Shown here: one piece after another, positions 25,001 to 32,373 of the stretch
How positions within the stretch are numbered: the first letter of the stretch is position 1
Layout of the letters: every line of letters starts with the position of its first letter
From: Phallusia fumigata
Taxonomy: Eukaryota; Chordata; Ascidiacea; Phlebobranchia; Ascidiidae
Assembly (NCBI GenBank): GCA_008931825.1
Contig: QXVZ01031677.1
Location: 8,961 to 55,110 of the forward strand
Direction: 5' to 3'
DNA length: 46,150 nucleotides
Position numbers and translations under genes: made by a program
The notes under the pieces: generated by a model
The model's database searches: none
What the model saw: only the letters and a program-made list of their open reading frames with translations
Told to the model about the DNA's origin: nothing

Positions 25001-25380
25001 TCAAACGTCACTTCACCCCTCTCGATTTGAGCGGCCCCAAAGAGGAGGTAGCGACATCAAGCGCTTCCACACAGACCGCCGCCAGCCCGCGCGATGGCGC
25101 CGCCGAGTCGCGCACATGCAAACACTGCAATGTGATCTTCGGCGACGAAATGATGCACGCCCTGCACATGAGCTGCCATGACAAGAGCGCCCCCTTCCGG
25201 TGCACGATCTGCGGACAGGATTGCCACGAGAAGTATTACTTCAACGTGCACCTTCTTCGCGGACTGCACCAAACCAACGCCAACAATTCGACCGCTTGCG
25301 GAGCCCCTGAACTACAGAATGACGTCACCGAGGCGGCGGACAGCGCGAGTCGCTCGGACGGAGAGGAGATAAGCTCGTAG
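9116..25380 (+). CDS. Forkhead - Ikaros/Hunchback-type C2H2 zinc-finger transcription factor (whole gene, spliced)
   Basis: Predicted nuclear DNA-binding protein of 1,019 residues. Coding exons: 9116-10016, 11442-11600, 12322-12624, 13793-13932, 14005-14233, 14309-14416, 14533-14733, 14804-14922, 15007-15154, 15289-15389, 15624-15766, 24676-24745 and 24943-25380. All junctions are GT-AG, phases match throughout and the total is 3,060 bases. Domains: forkhead about 237-335, finger 1 at 522-545, finger 2 at 806-827, PLDLS at 900-904, and fingers 3 and 4 at 933-953 and 961-983. Fingers 3 and 4 have the spacing, short PF-containing linker and RG-x-H ending of the Ikaros/Hunchback C-terminal pair, which mediates dimerisation in those families. 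The start is the first in-frame ATG after an upstream stop. An optional exon at 13513-13699 breaks the frame, and an early poly(A) signal follows exon 10, so shorter forms are likely. I know no described protein with this combination, but could not search. The weakest link is the 8.9 kb intron 12; a two-gene reading is possible but needs phases to match by chance. Confidence 0.8.
10355..10852. repeat. False duplication, left copy (intron 1)
   Basis: 498 bases nearly identical to 10854-11351 (for example A/G at 10361 and A/C in a GTTGTATC segment), separated by one N at 10853. The left contig end equals the right contig start, the pattern of two contigs that were not merged. True intron 1 is therefore probably about 0.5 kb shorter. 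Confidence 0.85.
10854..11351. repeat. False duplication, right copy (intron 1)
   Basis: Second copy of 10355-10852 at an offset of 499. Mirror-image frames on both strands in the two copies are shadows of this duplication, not paralogous genes. Confidence 0.85.
11442..11600 (+). CDS. Exon 2: end of forkhead domain
   Basis: Phase 1 acceptor (GGTTGCAG) and donor (GACG/GTAAGT). It encodes V301[14 protein letters not shown], the conserved strand and wing after helix 3, then [10 protein letters not shown] and five arginines (331-335), matching the usual wing 2 ending of forkhead domains. The basic run can also act as a nuclear localisation signal. Confidence 0.9.
12322..12624 (+). CDS. Exon 3: linker after forkhead
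   Basis: Acceptor CCATTTCAG, donor TTGG/GTGAGT, phase 1 at both ends. It encodes about 101 residues with a Gly/Lys/Asn-rich start and a basic patch [11 protein letters not shown] that could be a second nuclear signal or phosphorylation site. A TGACGTCA octamer lies in the coding sequence at 12515. No fold is recognised. Confidence 0.8.
13513..13699 (+). CDS. Exon 4: optional frame-shifting exon
   Basis: 187 bases, open throughout when entered in phase 1 from exon 3. Acceptor TTACCTTATTAG is weak; donor AATGG/GTAGGT is good. It encodes about 62 hydrophilic residues beginning [15 protein letters not shown]. Because 187 is not a multiple of three, joining it to exon 5 shifts the frame and reaches TAA at 13854-13856, giving a 537-residue forkhead-only protein. 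Splicing exon 3 directly to exon 5 keeps the frame through all fingers. The stop lies 76 bases before the next junction, so the transcript might also be degraded by nonsense-mediated decay. The alternative explanation is a one-base error in the assembly. Confidence 0.5.
13793..13932 (+). CDS. Exon 5: linker before finger 1
   Basis: Acceptor ATTTTCACAG, donor GAG/GTGAGT. In the frame that continues into finger 1 it needs a phase 1 donor, which exon 3 supplies (G + CA gives GCA). It encodes about 47 polar residues ending VLVEGVE. A TGACGTCA octamer lies at 13835. Confidence 0.75.
14005..14233 (+). CDS. Exon 6: C2H2 zinc finger 1
   Basis: Follows exon 5 in phase 0 (acceptor GCGCCTGCAG) and ends phase 1. 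The finger reads [10 protein letters not shown]...[10 protein letters not shown] with spacing C-x2-C-x14-H-x4-H, residues 522-545. The x14 loop is two longer than the usual x12. An Ala-rich helix-like stretch follows. It is a plausible structural or DNA-binding finger. Confidence 0.85.
14309..14416 (+). CDS. Exon 7: linker
   Basis: 108 bases, phase 1 at both ends (acceptor GTCTCTAG, donor TCAG/GTAAAC). It encodes about 36 residues, [18 protein letters not shown] followed by a polar stretch. Being symmetric, it could be skipped without changing frame. Confidence 0.75.
14533..14733 (+). CDS. Exon 8: linker
   Basis: 201 bases, phase 1 at both ends, acceptor TTGTATTTGCAG, donor GCAG/GTGGGC. It encodes 67 residues: a Gly/Ser/Thr-rich start, then Gln-rich segments ([12 protein letters not shown] and ALQQAAA). 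Symmetric and skippable. No fold is recognised. Confidence 0.75.
14804..14922 (+). CDS. Exon 9: linker
   Basis: Acceptor TGATTCTTGCAG (phase 1), donor CGTCAG/GTAATT (phase 0). It encodes about 40 residues including [18 protein letters not shown], a short predicted amphipathic segment. No known domain. Confidence 0.75.
15007..15154 (+). CDS. Exon 10: Gln-rich coil and decision point for the C-terminus
   Basis: Acceptor TTGGTTTCAG, phase 0; ends phase 1. Encodes a helix- or coil-like segment ([20 protein letters not shown]) followed by an acidic/polar tail. The donor CCAG/GTTTCT is weak. If it is not used, translation continues through Gly-Phe and stops at 15160-15162, giving a 771-residue form with forkhead and finger 1 only. 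Confidence 0.75.
15160..15206 (+). terminator. Alternative stop and early poly(A) signal
   Basis: TAA at 15160-15162 ends the unspliced reading of exon 10. AATAAA follows at 15201-15206, only 38 bases later. Together with the weak donor this looks like a composite alternative terminal exon. It might instead mark the true end of a first gene, but exon 11 has an acceptor in the phase exon 10 needs. Confidence 0.5.
15289..15389 (+). CDS. Exon 11: linker
   Basis: Acceptor TTTTTTGATCCACAG in phase 1 matches exon 10; donor GGATGG/GTAAGA in phase 0. Encodes about 34 residues, Ser/Pro-rich then charged ([14 protein letters not shown]). Confidence 0.7.
15624..15766 (+). CDS. Exon 12: C2H2 zinc finger 2
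   Basis: Acceptor ATCTCGCAG in phase 0 matches exon 11. The finger [20 protein letters not shown] ends TH, spacing C-x2-C-x12-H-x4-H (residues 806-827), and resembles finger 1. The exon continues with [13 protein letters not shown], where two TGACGTCA octamers sit in the coding sequence at 15709 and 15725. The donor ACACA/GTAAGT is strong, phase 2. An overlapping frame starting at 15508 is a shadow. Confidence 0.85.
19365..20814. repeat. Haplotype duplication, left copy (intron 12)
   Basis: 1,450 bases matching 20816-22264 with scattered substitutions (roughly 1-2% by eye) and a one-base difference in an A run. It ends at the N at 20815. This is the pattern of two alleles placed in tandem by the assembler. 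Confidence 0.88.
20281..20288 (+). promoter_or_regulatory. TATA-like box, possible internal promoter
   Basis: TATAAAAG sits in a GC-rich setting (GCGAGGTATT before, GCGCG after) inside intron 12; the haplotype copy has the same at 21731-21738. A promoter here would make a short transcript with exons 13 and 14 only, that is, the PLDLS motif and the last finger pair without the forkhead. It rests on the motif alone. Confidence 0.3.
20816..22264. repeat. Haplotype duplication, right copy (intron 12)
   Basis: Second allele-like copy of 19365-20814. The unique sequence resumes after 22264 (CCCGGATTGGCC). The 68-codon frames repeated at 20141 and 21591 are duplicate shadows. Confidence 0.88.
22400..22830. 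other. GC/CpG-rich intronic block
   Basis: Strongly GC-rich with many CG and GCGC steps, ending in a run of G near 22815-22826. It stands out from the AT-rich intron around it. It could be an unmethylated regulatory element. No coding sequence is supported. Confidence 0.4.
23495..23527. promoter_or_regulatory. Paired CRE-type palindromes
   Basis: Two copies of a 16-base unit TTTGTGACGTCACAA, each containing TGACGTCA (23495-23502 and 23520-23527), lie 25 bases apart start to start. The spacing is about two and a half helical turns. TGACGTCA is the binding site of CREB/ATF bZIP proteins in animals; the function here is inferred. Confidence 0.45.
24033..24284. repeat. False duplication, left copy
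   Basis: 252 bases that look identical to 24286-24537, separated by the N at 24285: an unmerged contig overlap. Confidence 0.88.
24286..24537. repeat. False duplication, right copy
   Basis: Second copy of 24033-24284; unique sequence continues at TTGTCCAATAAATAATG. It lies about 140 bases before exon 13 and does not affect the coding sequence. Confidence 0.88.
24676..24745 (+). CDS. Exon 13: Ser-rich linker
   Basis: Acceptor CTTTCTTTGCAG in phase 2 matches exon 12 (CA + A gives Gln). It encodes [20 protein letters not shown] and EEQ, ending phase 0 with donor GTTGGT. Short, and supported mainly by phase and open frame. Confidence 0.65.
24943..25380 (+). CDS. Exon 14: PLDLS motif and Ikaros/Hunchback-type finger pair
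   Basis: Acceptor GTTTGCCCACAG, phase 0; stop TAG at 25378-25380. It encodes residues 875-1019. PLDLS (900-904) fits the PxDLS motif that recruits CtBP corepressors and that Ikaros also carries (PEDLS). Finger 3 is C-x2-C-x12-H-x3-H with the F-x-D-x-x-M-x-x-x-H-M-x-C-H pattern; finger 4 is C-x2-C-x12-H-x5-H ending HLLRGLH, the unusual x5 spacing of the Ikaros C-terminal finger. The linker DKSAPFRC corresponds to the GF..PF.C linker of that family. In Ikaros and Hunchback this pair binds protein, not DNA. The tail is acidic and Ser-rich. Confidence 0.9.
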   Translation, partial: CGSPSSAYPTPPLSNSPTYIKRHFTPLDLSGPKEEVATSSASTQTAASPRDGAAESRTCKHCNVIFGDEMMHALHMSCHDKSAPFRCTICGQDCHEKYYFNVHLLRGLHQTNANNSTACGAPELQNDVTEAADSASRSDGEEISS

Positions 25381-26023
25381 ACATGACAACCGCCACAACA
25401 CTATGCACCAGAATCGAAATTTCCATGACAACCAGTTGCTTTGTACTTTCGGACGCTGCTCAATCTTTTTAGTCGCGTTTTACTGACGCCGCGAGCCTCT
25501 GTTTCTTGTGTTCCATAATTAGCGCGCAGCTTTTGAATTTCGTTTTTTGTTTTTCGCCGAGCAATCGCAACCACTCACGCACGCATCCTTTTTGTGCAAC
25601 GTCACGAAATGCCTGTATGACGTATCAATCGTGCTTCGTCAGTCAGTGTCGCCAAACTTTTTTTTGCCTCGCCGTTGTTGAAAATGTTCCAGCTTCCTAA
25701 CTACCCGAGCTCGTTTCCCTGTGTTCCGTGTTTTCCGCGTTTTCCGTGTTACTCGCTCCGTAAATTCCCCCAAAGTTTCCCCCTGATCTTGAAAGCAGGG
25801 ACGAGAGCCTTTAATGACGTTGTGTGCCCACAAACTTTTGTTTATACTGTGTAGCAAAGAACAACATCATATGAGCCGACGATTTTGGCCCGTCTGCTCC
25901 CAGCAGCATCAATTTGTGTTCGCTTTTGATTTTTTTCGAGCGCAGTTTGTAACTGCTTCGTTGGTTTGTGTCTAATTGGCAACTTTTGTAAATATTTATT
26001 TGAGGCGCATAATTCTGAATAAA
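25381..26023 (+). terminator. 3' untranslated region and poly(A) signal
   Basis: The first canonical AATAAA after the stop is at 26018-26023, giving a 3' UTR of about 640 bases followed by a GT-containing stretch. The UTR is pyrimidine-rich around 25680-25780. Confidence 0.45.
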
Positions 26024-27662
26024 TCTGACAAAGTGGAAGTGCATCGGCGTTGATTCAAAGGCAAAAAGGGCTGGAAATAGGAAAGAGATAACAAACAGTC
26101 GTAGGAGGTTGTTTTTGAACGTATTGTAATGGACGGATTATAGCGAAGCATAAAAAGAACAAATTTTCAGACATTTTTAAACCCAAATTTCTCGATCACA
26201 CGGCTGAGAAAAGGATAAAACACGCAATAATGGTATCAGATTAGCATGTTGGTCGTGATTGCGTGTAGTTTAATCGCTTAACGACAATTTGTTTGAGGTG
26301 GCAACCTTTAACTGCACTCTTAAATACCTGCTGCCCAAACGATAGCTTAACTTTATATATTATCTACCTAGGCTACAAGATAATTACCGGCAATGCAACA
26401 CAAAATAGTGCATGCTATAAACCCTGCCATTGACCAGAGGTATGGTTTTTATGCAGAACCCGAGGCCACCGAGGCGTAACTCCTGGCGGCCCAGACATTT
26501 GTTTAAAAGCGGATTGCACATCTCTACACTCCTTGGCTAAATACTGCAAAAAAATATTGCCGACTTCAACCAATTTACTGCAGGCATTGGGAGGAGTTTC
26601 GAGAAGGCAAGTATAAAGAGTTTTCACCAGTCAAACAGTTCTTTTAGGAACAGATTCTAGTTTTTTCCTGACCTCAGGAGAAGACCCCCAAAATAATCCG
26701 AATGTGTTGTTAGGCGAAATTTTAAAACCATTTTACCCCCTTTCGACCCTTAAAATAAAGCCGACCTTGTGCATTGTTGGTTGGAGGCTGTTACATTTCG
26801 GCTAAAAAGTCTCTATTAGGTCGACTACGAATAACTCTATTGCGCCATCTAGCGGTCATTTGCCGTTCATTTTGAGAGAACAAATGATCGTTTCGGGCAT
26901 TTAAATTTCTCTCAACTGAAACCATAAGCTTAATCAAACACATAACTGCTGGGGAACTTGTAGTCGATTTAATATGTTTTTTAACTTTAGAGAATCGATG
27001 GAGTGATAGTAAACAAATATCACTTTTTGCCACGCAATCATGCGTCACATATCGTGCTGCTATGAAAAAAATTACTCCAAAAAAACACAGCATCAGAGTA
27101 TTTATTTTGTAATGCTTGGGACTTTTACGTTTTCTAAACAGATTTGTTTTTTGTGCAATAAGACTTGGGTTGTTGCCAAATACGAAAAAGGTATTTTTAC
27201 AATTTATTCGTTTCTTTAAAGTTTTAGCACAGCGTTTTTCAAGGGTTTATTTTGTTTTATTAATAATTTGAGGTTGCAATGAAAAGTTAAGTCAGGTTTT
27301 TCAGTCTTTATTGGATTTCGGTTTTGATGCGTTTTTATCACGTGTCATTGTGCATTGTTTTGTGTTTGCGGATGCTCGCTTAATTGGTATAGACGCTCGT
27401 GAAGGATTGATCGCCAAGATGTCTGTCGTATTGCATATTTTTGCTTTTTGTGCTTTTATTTATTTTAACGTGTTGGTAATCTTGGCCACGTTTGTGCAAT
27501 TGCTTCTTTTGCGACGAAACATAAAGGCAACATCTTAAATGATTTTTTAATGTTGGTTTTGATTGTGTTACAAACCATTTAGCTCTACGAAAATGGCCGC
27601 ACTACATAACAATCACGCAATTAACATAACTAAATATGCTCACAAAAATACGTTTCATTTGC
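26024..27662. other. Intergenic region
   Basis: Lies between the 3' end of the zinc-finger gene and the 3' end of the minus-strand secreted-protein gene, so the two genes converge. No coding exon is supported. It holds a CTCF-like motif at 26842-26855. Confidence 0.5.
26842..26855 (-). promoter_or_regulatory. CTCF-like motif
   Basis: The minus strand reads CCGCTAGATGGCGC, which fits the animal CTCF core (CC-x-C-TAGATGGCG type). It sits between two convergent genes, where an insulator would be reasonable. Whether this organism has CTCF is unknown from the window. Confidence 0.3.
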
Positions 27663-27668
27663 TTTATT
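27663..27668 (-). terminator. Poly(A) signal of the small secreted-protein gene
   Basis: AATAAA on the minus strand, 165 bases after the stop at 27833. It is the nearest canonical signal. Confidence 0.45.
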
Positions 27669-27832
27669 ACTTTTTTTTCGGCACATGCTAATTGATCAAA
27701 GAATGAAAACAAGGAAAAGAATAAAACCACTGTAGTTTCGCAAAAAAGGGATTTTTCGCTATATTACAAAGTAAAACAACTCAAACACGTTGTCAGGGGT
27801 GAATGACATGAAAAAATTAATCAATCAATGAC

Positions 27833-28641
27833 TTAGGATGTTGCATTGCAATCTTCAGAGGGAATCGGAGTCCCGTCTGGCTCGAAGAAGTCAGCAAAGC
27901 AGCCGCCGCAGTTGTTGAACTCACAGTAGGCGTCAGGAAAAGCCGGGCACGTGGCATGTTCACATGGATTCACGAAACATTGAACTGGGTCCTGGCCAGG
28001 CGGACATCCTTGAAAACATAGTATTTAGCTTTTAAACTGCAGTATTTAGACTCGACTTTACTTTAAACAGATTGATGTAAGCTTGTATGCTAAAATGCTG
28101 CCCTTTGACAATTTTTAATTGATCTAATAGAGTAATTAGTCACCTTTGGAGGAAGGGATCACAGAAAAATGTCATCGTGCACTTTTAGCACTTCGTTTAA
28201 CTCAAATAGTCATGTTTAGACAAGGAGCATTCAATCAGTTTTGATAATGTAATTACACTCCGCACATTTTGGTTAAACAGGTTGGGTATAGTGCTGTTTC
28301 ATTTTAGTTGGATGGATTTCCATGTTGGGTCAATGCACAACGAAGAGCCTAAGCGAACAACTTGCTAATATTTTAGTCCCTACTAATTCTACATCATTAG
28401 TAGGGAAATTATTTTTTGCACTGCCGTGCTTTTAATGCCAGTTTTGTGCATTTAAAATCAATTTCAATCGTTTTTTTTAATTTTAATTGTCACAGATTGA
28501 ACATCCAGATAATCACACATGTAATGATATAAACTTAGCTGAAAAGAATCAAGCAATGTACTCACCATTCGAAGGTACTCTTGCTTCTACAAAAGTAAAC
28601 ACAAGCACACAGACAAGTACGGTTACAATAAAGGTCTTCAT
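27833..28641 (-). CDS. Small secreted eight-cysteine protein, two exons
   Basis: Exon 1 is 28566-28641, exon 2 is 27833-28008, joined in phase 1 (AATG/GTGAGT donor, TTTTCAAG acceptor) to give 83 residues. The first 20 (MKTFIVTVLVCVLVFTFVEA) are a clear signal peptide with likely cleavage after Ala20. The mature part of about 63 residues has eight Cys at 27, 36, 41, 46, 54, 59, 62 and 79 in the pattern NPC..ATCP....A.C..N.CGGC.A.F. This NPC-ATCP-CGGC pattern recurs in small secreted invertebrate proteins, sometimes next to protease-inhibitor domains; I know no assigned biochemical role. Eight Cys imply four disulphides and extracellular life, for example defence, inhibition or matrix. The intron of about 557 bases contains a perfect 10-base hairpin. 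The start is the first ATG after the TATA-like box. It converges with the zinc-finger gene. Confidence 0.85.
28378..28405. repeat. Perfect hairpin in the small gene's intron
   Basis: CCCTACTAAT (28378-28387) pairs exactly with ATTAGTAGGG (28396-28405) across an 8-base loop. Function unknown. Confidence 0.6.
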
Positions 28642-28728
28642 AACTTTCTTCTTGTTTTACGTTGTTCAGGTTTGCTCGGATAAATTTCGAAAACGAATCT
28701 GAAATGAAACGTCTTCGCCAAACGCCCG

Positions 28729-28736
28729 CTTAAATA
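28729..28736 (-). promoter_or_regulatory. TATA-like box of the small secreted-protein gene
   Basis: TATTTAAG on the minus strand, about 90 bases before the start codon at 28641. It would start transcription near 28703 and leave a 5' UTR of about 60 bases. Confidence 0.5.
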
Positions 28737-28741
28737 GGAAT

Positions 28742-30338
28742 TAGTTTGCTTGGGGGCGTTGTATGGAAATTTAACAGTAACCTGCATTGTCACTGTGACT
28801 GATGAAATCGAGACTGAGAGAGTTAGAATTTCGGGTCGTACTTTCCATTTCAATGTAAACAAGTGTCGGCAATTCCAGGCCGCCGTTGTGGTCATTAAGT
28901 AGAATTTGCGAAAATTTCACTTGCGGATCACTGACATTACGTTAAATTGTATCCGTTCCTGGAAAGTAATGTATTTAAACAAGGTTTTCTGCAACAGTTA
29001 AGTCGCTAATTATTACTTTGGCTTCAATCGTAACCATAACTCTGAATTCACGGTCCGTCTCCACTGCAGTAAATGTTAATTAAGATTCTGGCCTACGGCA
29101 ACTGGTCTTTGTGGTTTGAAAATGTGGCTTGCAAAAATTATTATGACTTACTGTTACAGTAGCAATATTTAATGTAAGACGACATATATATGTCTTTAGG
29201 TCGTCTTACGATTTTGATACCACCATTTGCGGAAGCAGTAGGTGAGTTTCAGATATAAAATTTCCGCTTGGTATTTCCCATTGCGCCATAGTTATTTGCT
29301 TGTTACTTTTCGTTGCGCAATCTGTTGCTTGAGCTAAGGTTATACATAACCGCCACGTGTTCATTACATCACGTTTTGTTACGTCATCATTTCGAAATAA
29401 CTTTATAGCTGAAATGTTAGGTATGGACATGGAATAAACTTCAACTAATTTTCCAAATTGCAATCACGTTTAGTTCATGATCCAACTTACTTATAGCTTG
29501 GACGTGATCATTGGCCATTCTAATGCGTCTGTTAAAATTAAGTCAGAAATCCCCACCATTGTCCTGAATTATGCTGCAAACCGTTTGCACATGCAAAAAT
29601 TGTTTTCGAAACAAAAGCAAAACAGTTTTTCCAAGAAATAGGAACAAACTGCCATGTTTTTGTTTGAACCTTGAGATGAATCAGCTTTTATTGCTCGATG
29701 ACTTTGCATTGCCTAATTTTCTGATCGTAGCTAACAGCCAATGGGAGGATCTTACAACTGGCGTTTTGATTGGATGAAATTAAACGCCTACTTGGTATGA
29801 TTCATGTTAAACTGTTGCAAATGCCTTGTTACTAGGATTCGATGCAGATTTCAAGATACATGTCTACTAGCGACATGTCTCAATCTCAAGCAAACTACTT
29901 TTCGTCAGTGATCAAGATTTTAAAATTGAACCACATTGATTTCTGGTCCACCCAAAATTTAACCCGAATTAACTCCACACGATTACAATTCAGCAATGCT
30001 TCGTGTGTGTCACAACCACGTTATGTTACTTCTGATATCACAAAGCAGCAATGCTGCGCGGTAGAGCCACCAAGGGCACAGTCAATGTACATTAAGTATG
30101 TTTCAGCAATCACGCGATATAACATCGACTAAGAGAGATTGTGAAGACGTTTCGCTGTCCACTTAAAATCACTTCACAGATGCCTAGGGTGCCGCGGACC
30201 CCACATTAAGAACTGATGGTTTAGTCAGATCCTTTGTCTAACGAGGGAATTGTTATGATGCTTAGGTTATGCAAAACAAAAATGTGATCCACAAAAATTG
30301 CTACTTTAAGCAGGCAAGGATGGAATTCGGATTGATTG
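28742..30338. other. Intergenic region
   Basis: No supported exon. Contains a perfect 10-base inverted repeat at 29174-29209. Small frames here (for example 29842-30132) lack domains and coding composition. Confidence 0.5.
29174..29209. repeat. Inverted repeat / hairpin
   Basis: GTAAGACGAC (29174-29183) pairs perfectly with GTCGTCTTAC (29200-29209). The 16-base loop itself contains the palindrome ATATATAT, so a long hairpin is possible. It may be a small RNA precursor or a transposon remnant. Confidence 0.5.
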
Positions 30339-30341
30339 TTA

Positions 30342-30658
30342 TGGGGGATTCACACCAGACGCGGTGAACGGTAGCGGTGCGGTTTTTGATCTTTCGGCGG
30401 CGAAGCATTCAAACCAGCCAGCGTCACGAGGCGACGGCGTGATTTTCTCGAGTGAAGCGGCTGACGGCAGAGTTAATCTGATTTAACTTTTCCGTCAGCC
30501 GCAGTGCTTGTTGGGTGAAGAACTTTGTTTTCGTATGGTATTCAGCTTGTTGTGATTAATTTCTGGTAGGTTCAAGTAGTTTTGTTTGTAGGTTCATAGT
30601 TTCAGCCGCTACGCATCGCCAGTCGCCACTGTCATCCGCGTTTGGTGTGAATCCCGCT
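30342..30658. mobile_element. MITE, probably PIF/Harbinger type (317 bp)
   Basis: Terminal inverted repeats GGATTCACACCAGACGCGG (left) and GGATTCACACCAAACGCGG (right, reverse complement) match at 18 of 19 bases. TTA flanks both ends (30339-30341 and 30659-30661), the 3-base target duplication typical of PIF/Harbinger. There is no coding capacity. An internal inverted repeat (GCGGCTGACGG / CCGTCAGCCGC) near 30460-30505 adds a second hairpin. The superfamily assignment depends on the short TSD. Confidence 0.8.
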
Positions 30659-32036
30659 TTACACCACAAACATAAACCCTCTAATTTGTATTTTGTGAGG
30701 ATCAAGTTTTAACCAGTTAAAACAAAGACAAAGAAAGGTTTCCAACCAAAAACAACAACGTGTGTTACCATCGAATAATTTATAGGACTTATGGGCAATC
30801 CAGCGCCCTATAATTTCGAACGATACCTTGCTGCTCATAACGACCTCCAAAGAGTAACATTTCAAAATAATTCGTCACTTGGTGACAATATGGAGCAGAC
30901 GTTTTTGGGATTTCTATTCTTTGTTTTTTAAACAAGTTGAGAAATGCAAACTGACCCTTGAAATTTAAAAAGGAATATTACAAACAATTTCAACCATCGC
31001 TTTTACAATATATGGTATTATGGAGATATGACCGTTTTTCCTACGTAGCCTAGCTACATTGCATAAAATGTTCTCTCACAAAAAACCTAAGCGCATAGTC
31101 GCTATAATTTCACCATTTAAATGTCAATTAAGTTTAAATAGAGTAAATGCAAATTTTTTGGCAAGTGCAACAACCGCCAAACTGCACAAATTAGATACTT
31201 ATGCGCACGATAGTGGACAAAGTTAATTTGGAGAAATTCTTAAACTTGACTATGTTTATAGTCTGTATTTTTTGGACTCTATGCTATTATTGGAACTGGT
31301 TAATTTGTATGGAAGCATTTAAACACAATACCGTTTTCTACGAATGGAAACCTTTCCTGTAGCCGGTTGAACAACTATGTCCAATTACTTGTGCAAAAAT
31401 GCGCCACGTTATAAATCCTTTAGTCGTGTCAATGCACTCCGGTTACAAATTACCCGCAATCAAGGCGATATATCAGAGAGCGCTTACACGTGTACAAAGT
31501 TTTATCCTATATCGCATTTCCTTCATTACAGTCACTTGAAGGGTTAGATCATCTCGAAACTTGTTCGACTCTATTTTAACAAGATCAAGGTTTGAAAGTT
31601 GTGTTTCCGAAGTTTTGTGCGTGCCAATGCCGTTTTGGATTTCGTTTAACAAGTAAAATATAAGCCACCATTGTTTTGGGGTTTAGGTTTAGTTTGATGC
31701 ATGCAGCTAAAGATAACGGGCTTTCCCTATTTCACAGGGATTTGAGTGATTGATTTACTAAAAATGGATTTAAAATGCTTGGTTTCTTCCGAAATACTAA
31801 CTACGTTGGTTAAGCGTTTGTGATCCAGATTAACATTAAACTGCCGAAAAAACGACAAATGTCAATGCATTAACCTAATCGCTTAAATTACAAATTCGTG
31901 AAATGCAAATTAAAAATCGGAACTGCATGCTGTCGAAAGTCACACGACCATACCCAGTAGCGAAAAAAATTCAAACAAAATCAACACGTATGTACAAATA
32001 TTTTGCCTCAAAATCTAAATACCAGAACTTTCAAAC

Positions 32037-32373
32037 CAGTGGTGGTTCTCAAATGAGGTTCGGGTTCTCTATAGGGATCCTTAAAGCGATTCAAGGGGGT
32101 CCGTGAAACGTTTTTAGTCTCTCTTAGTCGAAGATATATCGTGTGAGTATGATATATTCCGAATGTGCGTTAACGTTGATTTCGTTGTCGCTCGTTGTGG
32201 CACCACCACGCAATGCTGCTTTGTGAATGACGAGAAGAACAATTTACTTAAAAGTACACAAAGCATTGCTGAATTGTAATCGAGTGAAATTAATTTAAGA
32301 TAATTTCATGGGACCACGAGACATAAAACCTTAAAGTTGAAGCAAATCAGATTTAAAAGTTTGAGAACCACTT
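32037..32373. mobile_element. hAT-like MITE, decayed (about 335 bp)
   Basis: The left end CAGTGGTGGTTCTCAAA and the reverse complement of the right end AAGTGGTTCTCAAAC share GTGGTTCTCAAA, a hAT-type terminus, and a GGGGTCCGTGAAACG block near the left end recalls other hAT elements. No 8-base target duplication is visible, so the element is old or the ends are slightly misplaced. Confidence 0.55.

Noticed and set aside
27311..27538. 75-codon hydrophobic frame
   Set aside because: Phe/Leu/Val richness reflects the T-rich DNA; no start context, splice sites or family.
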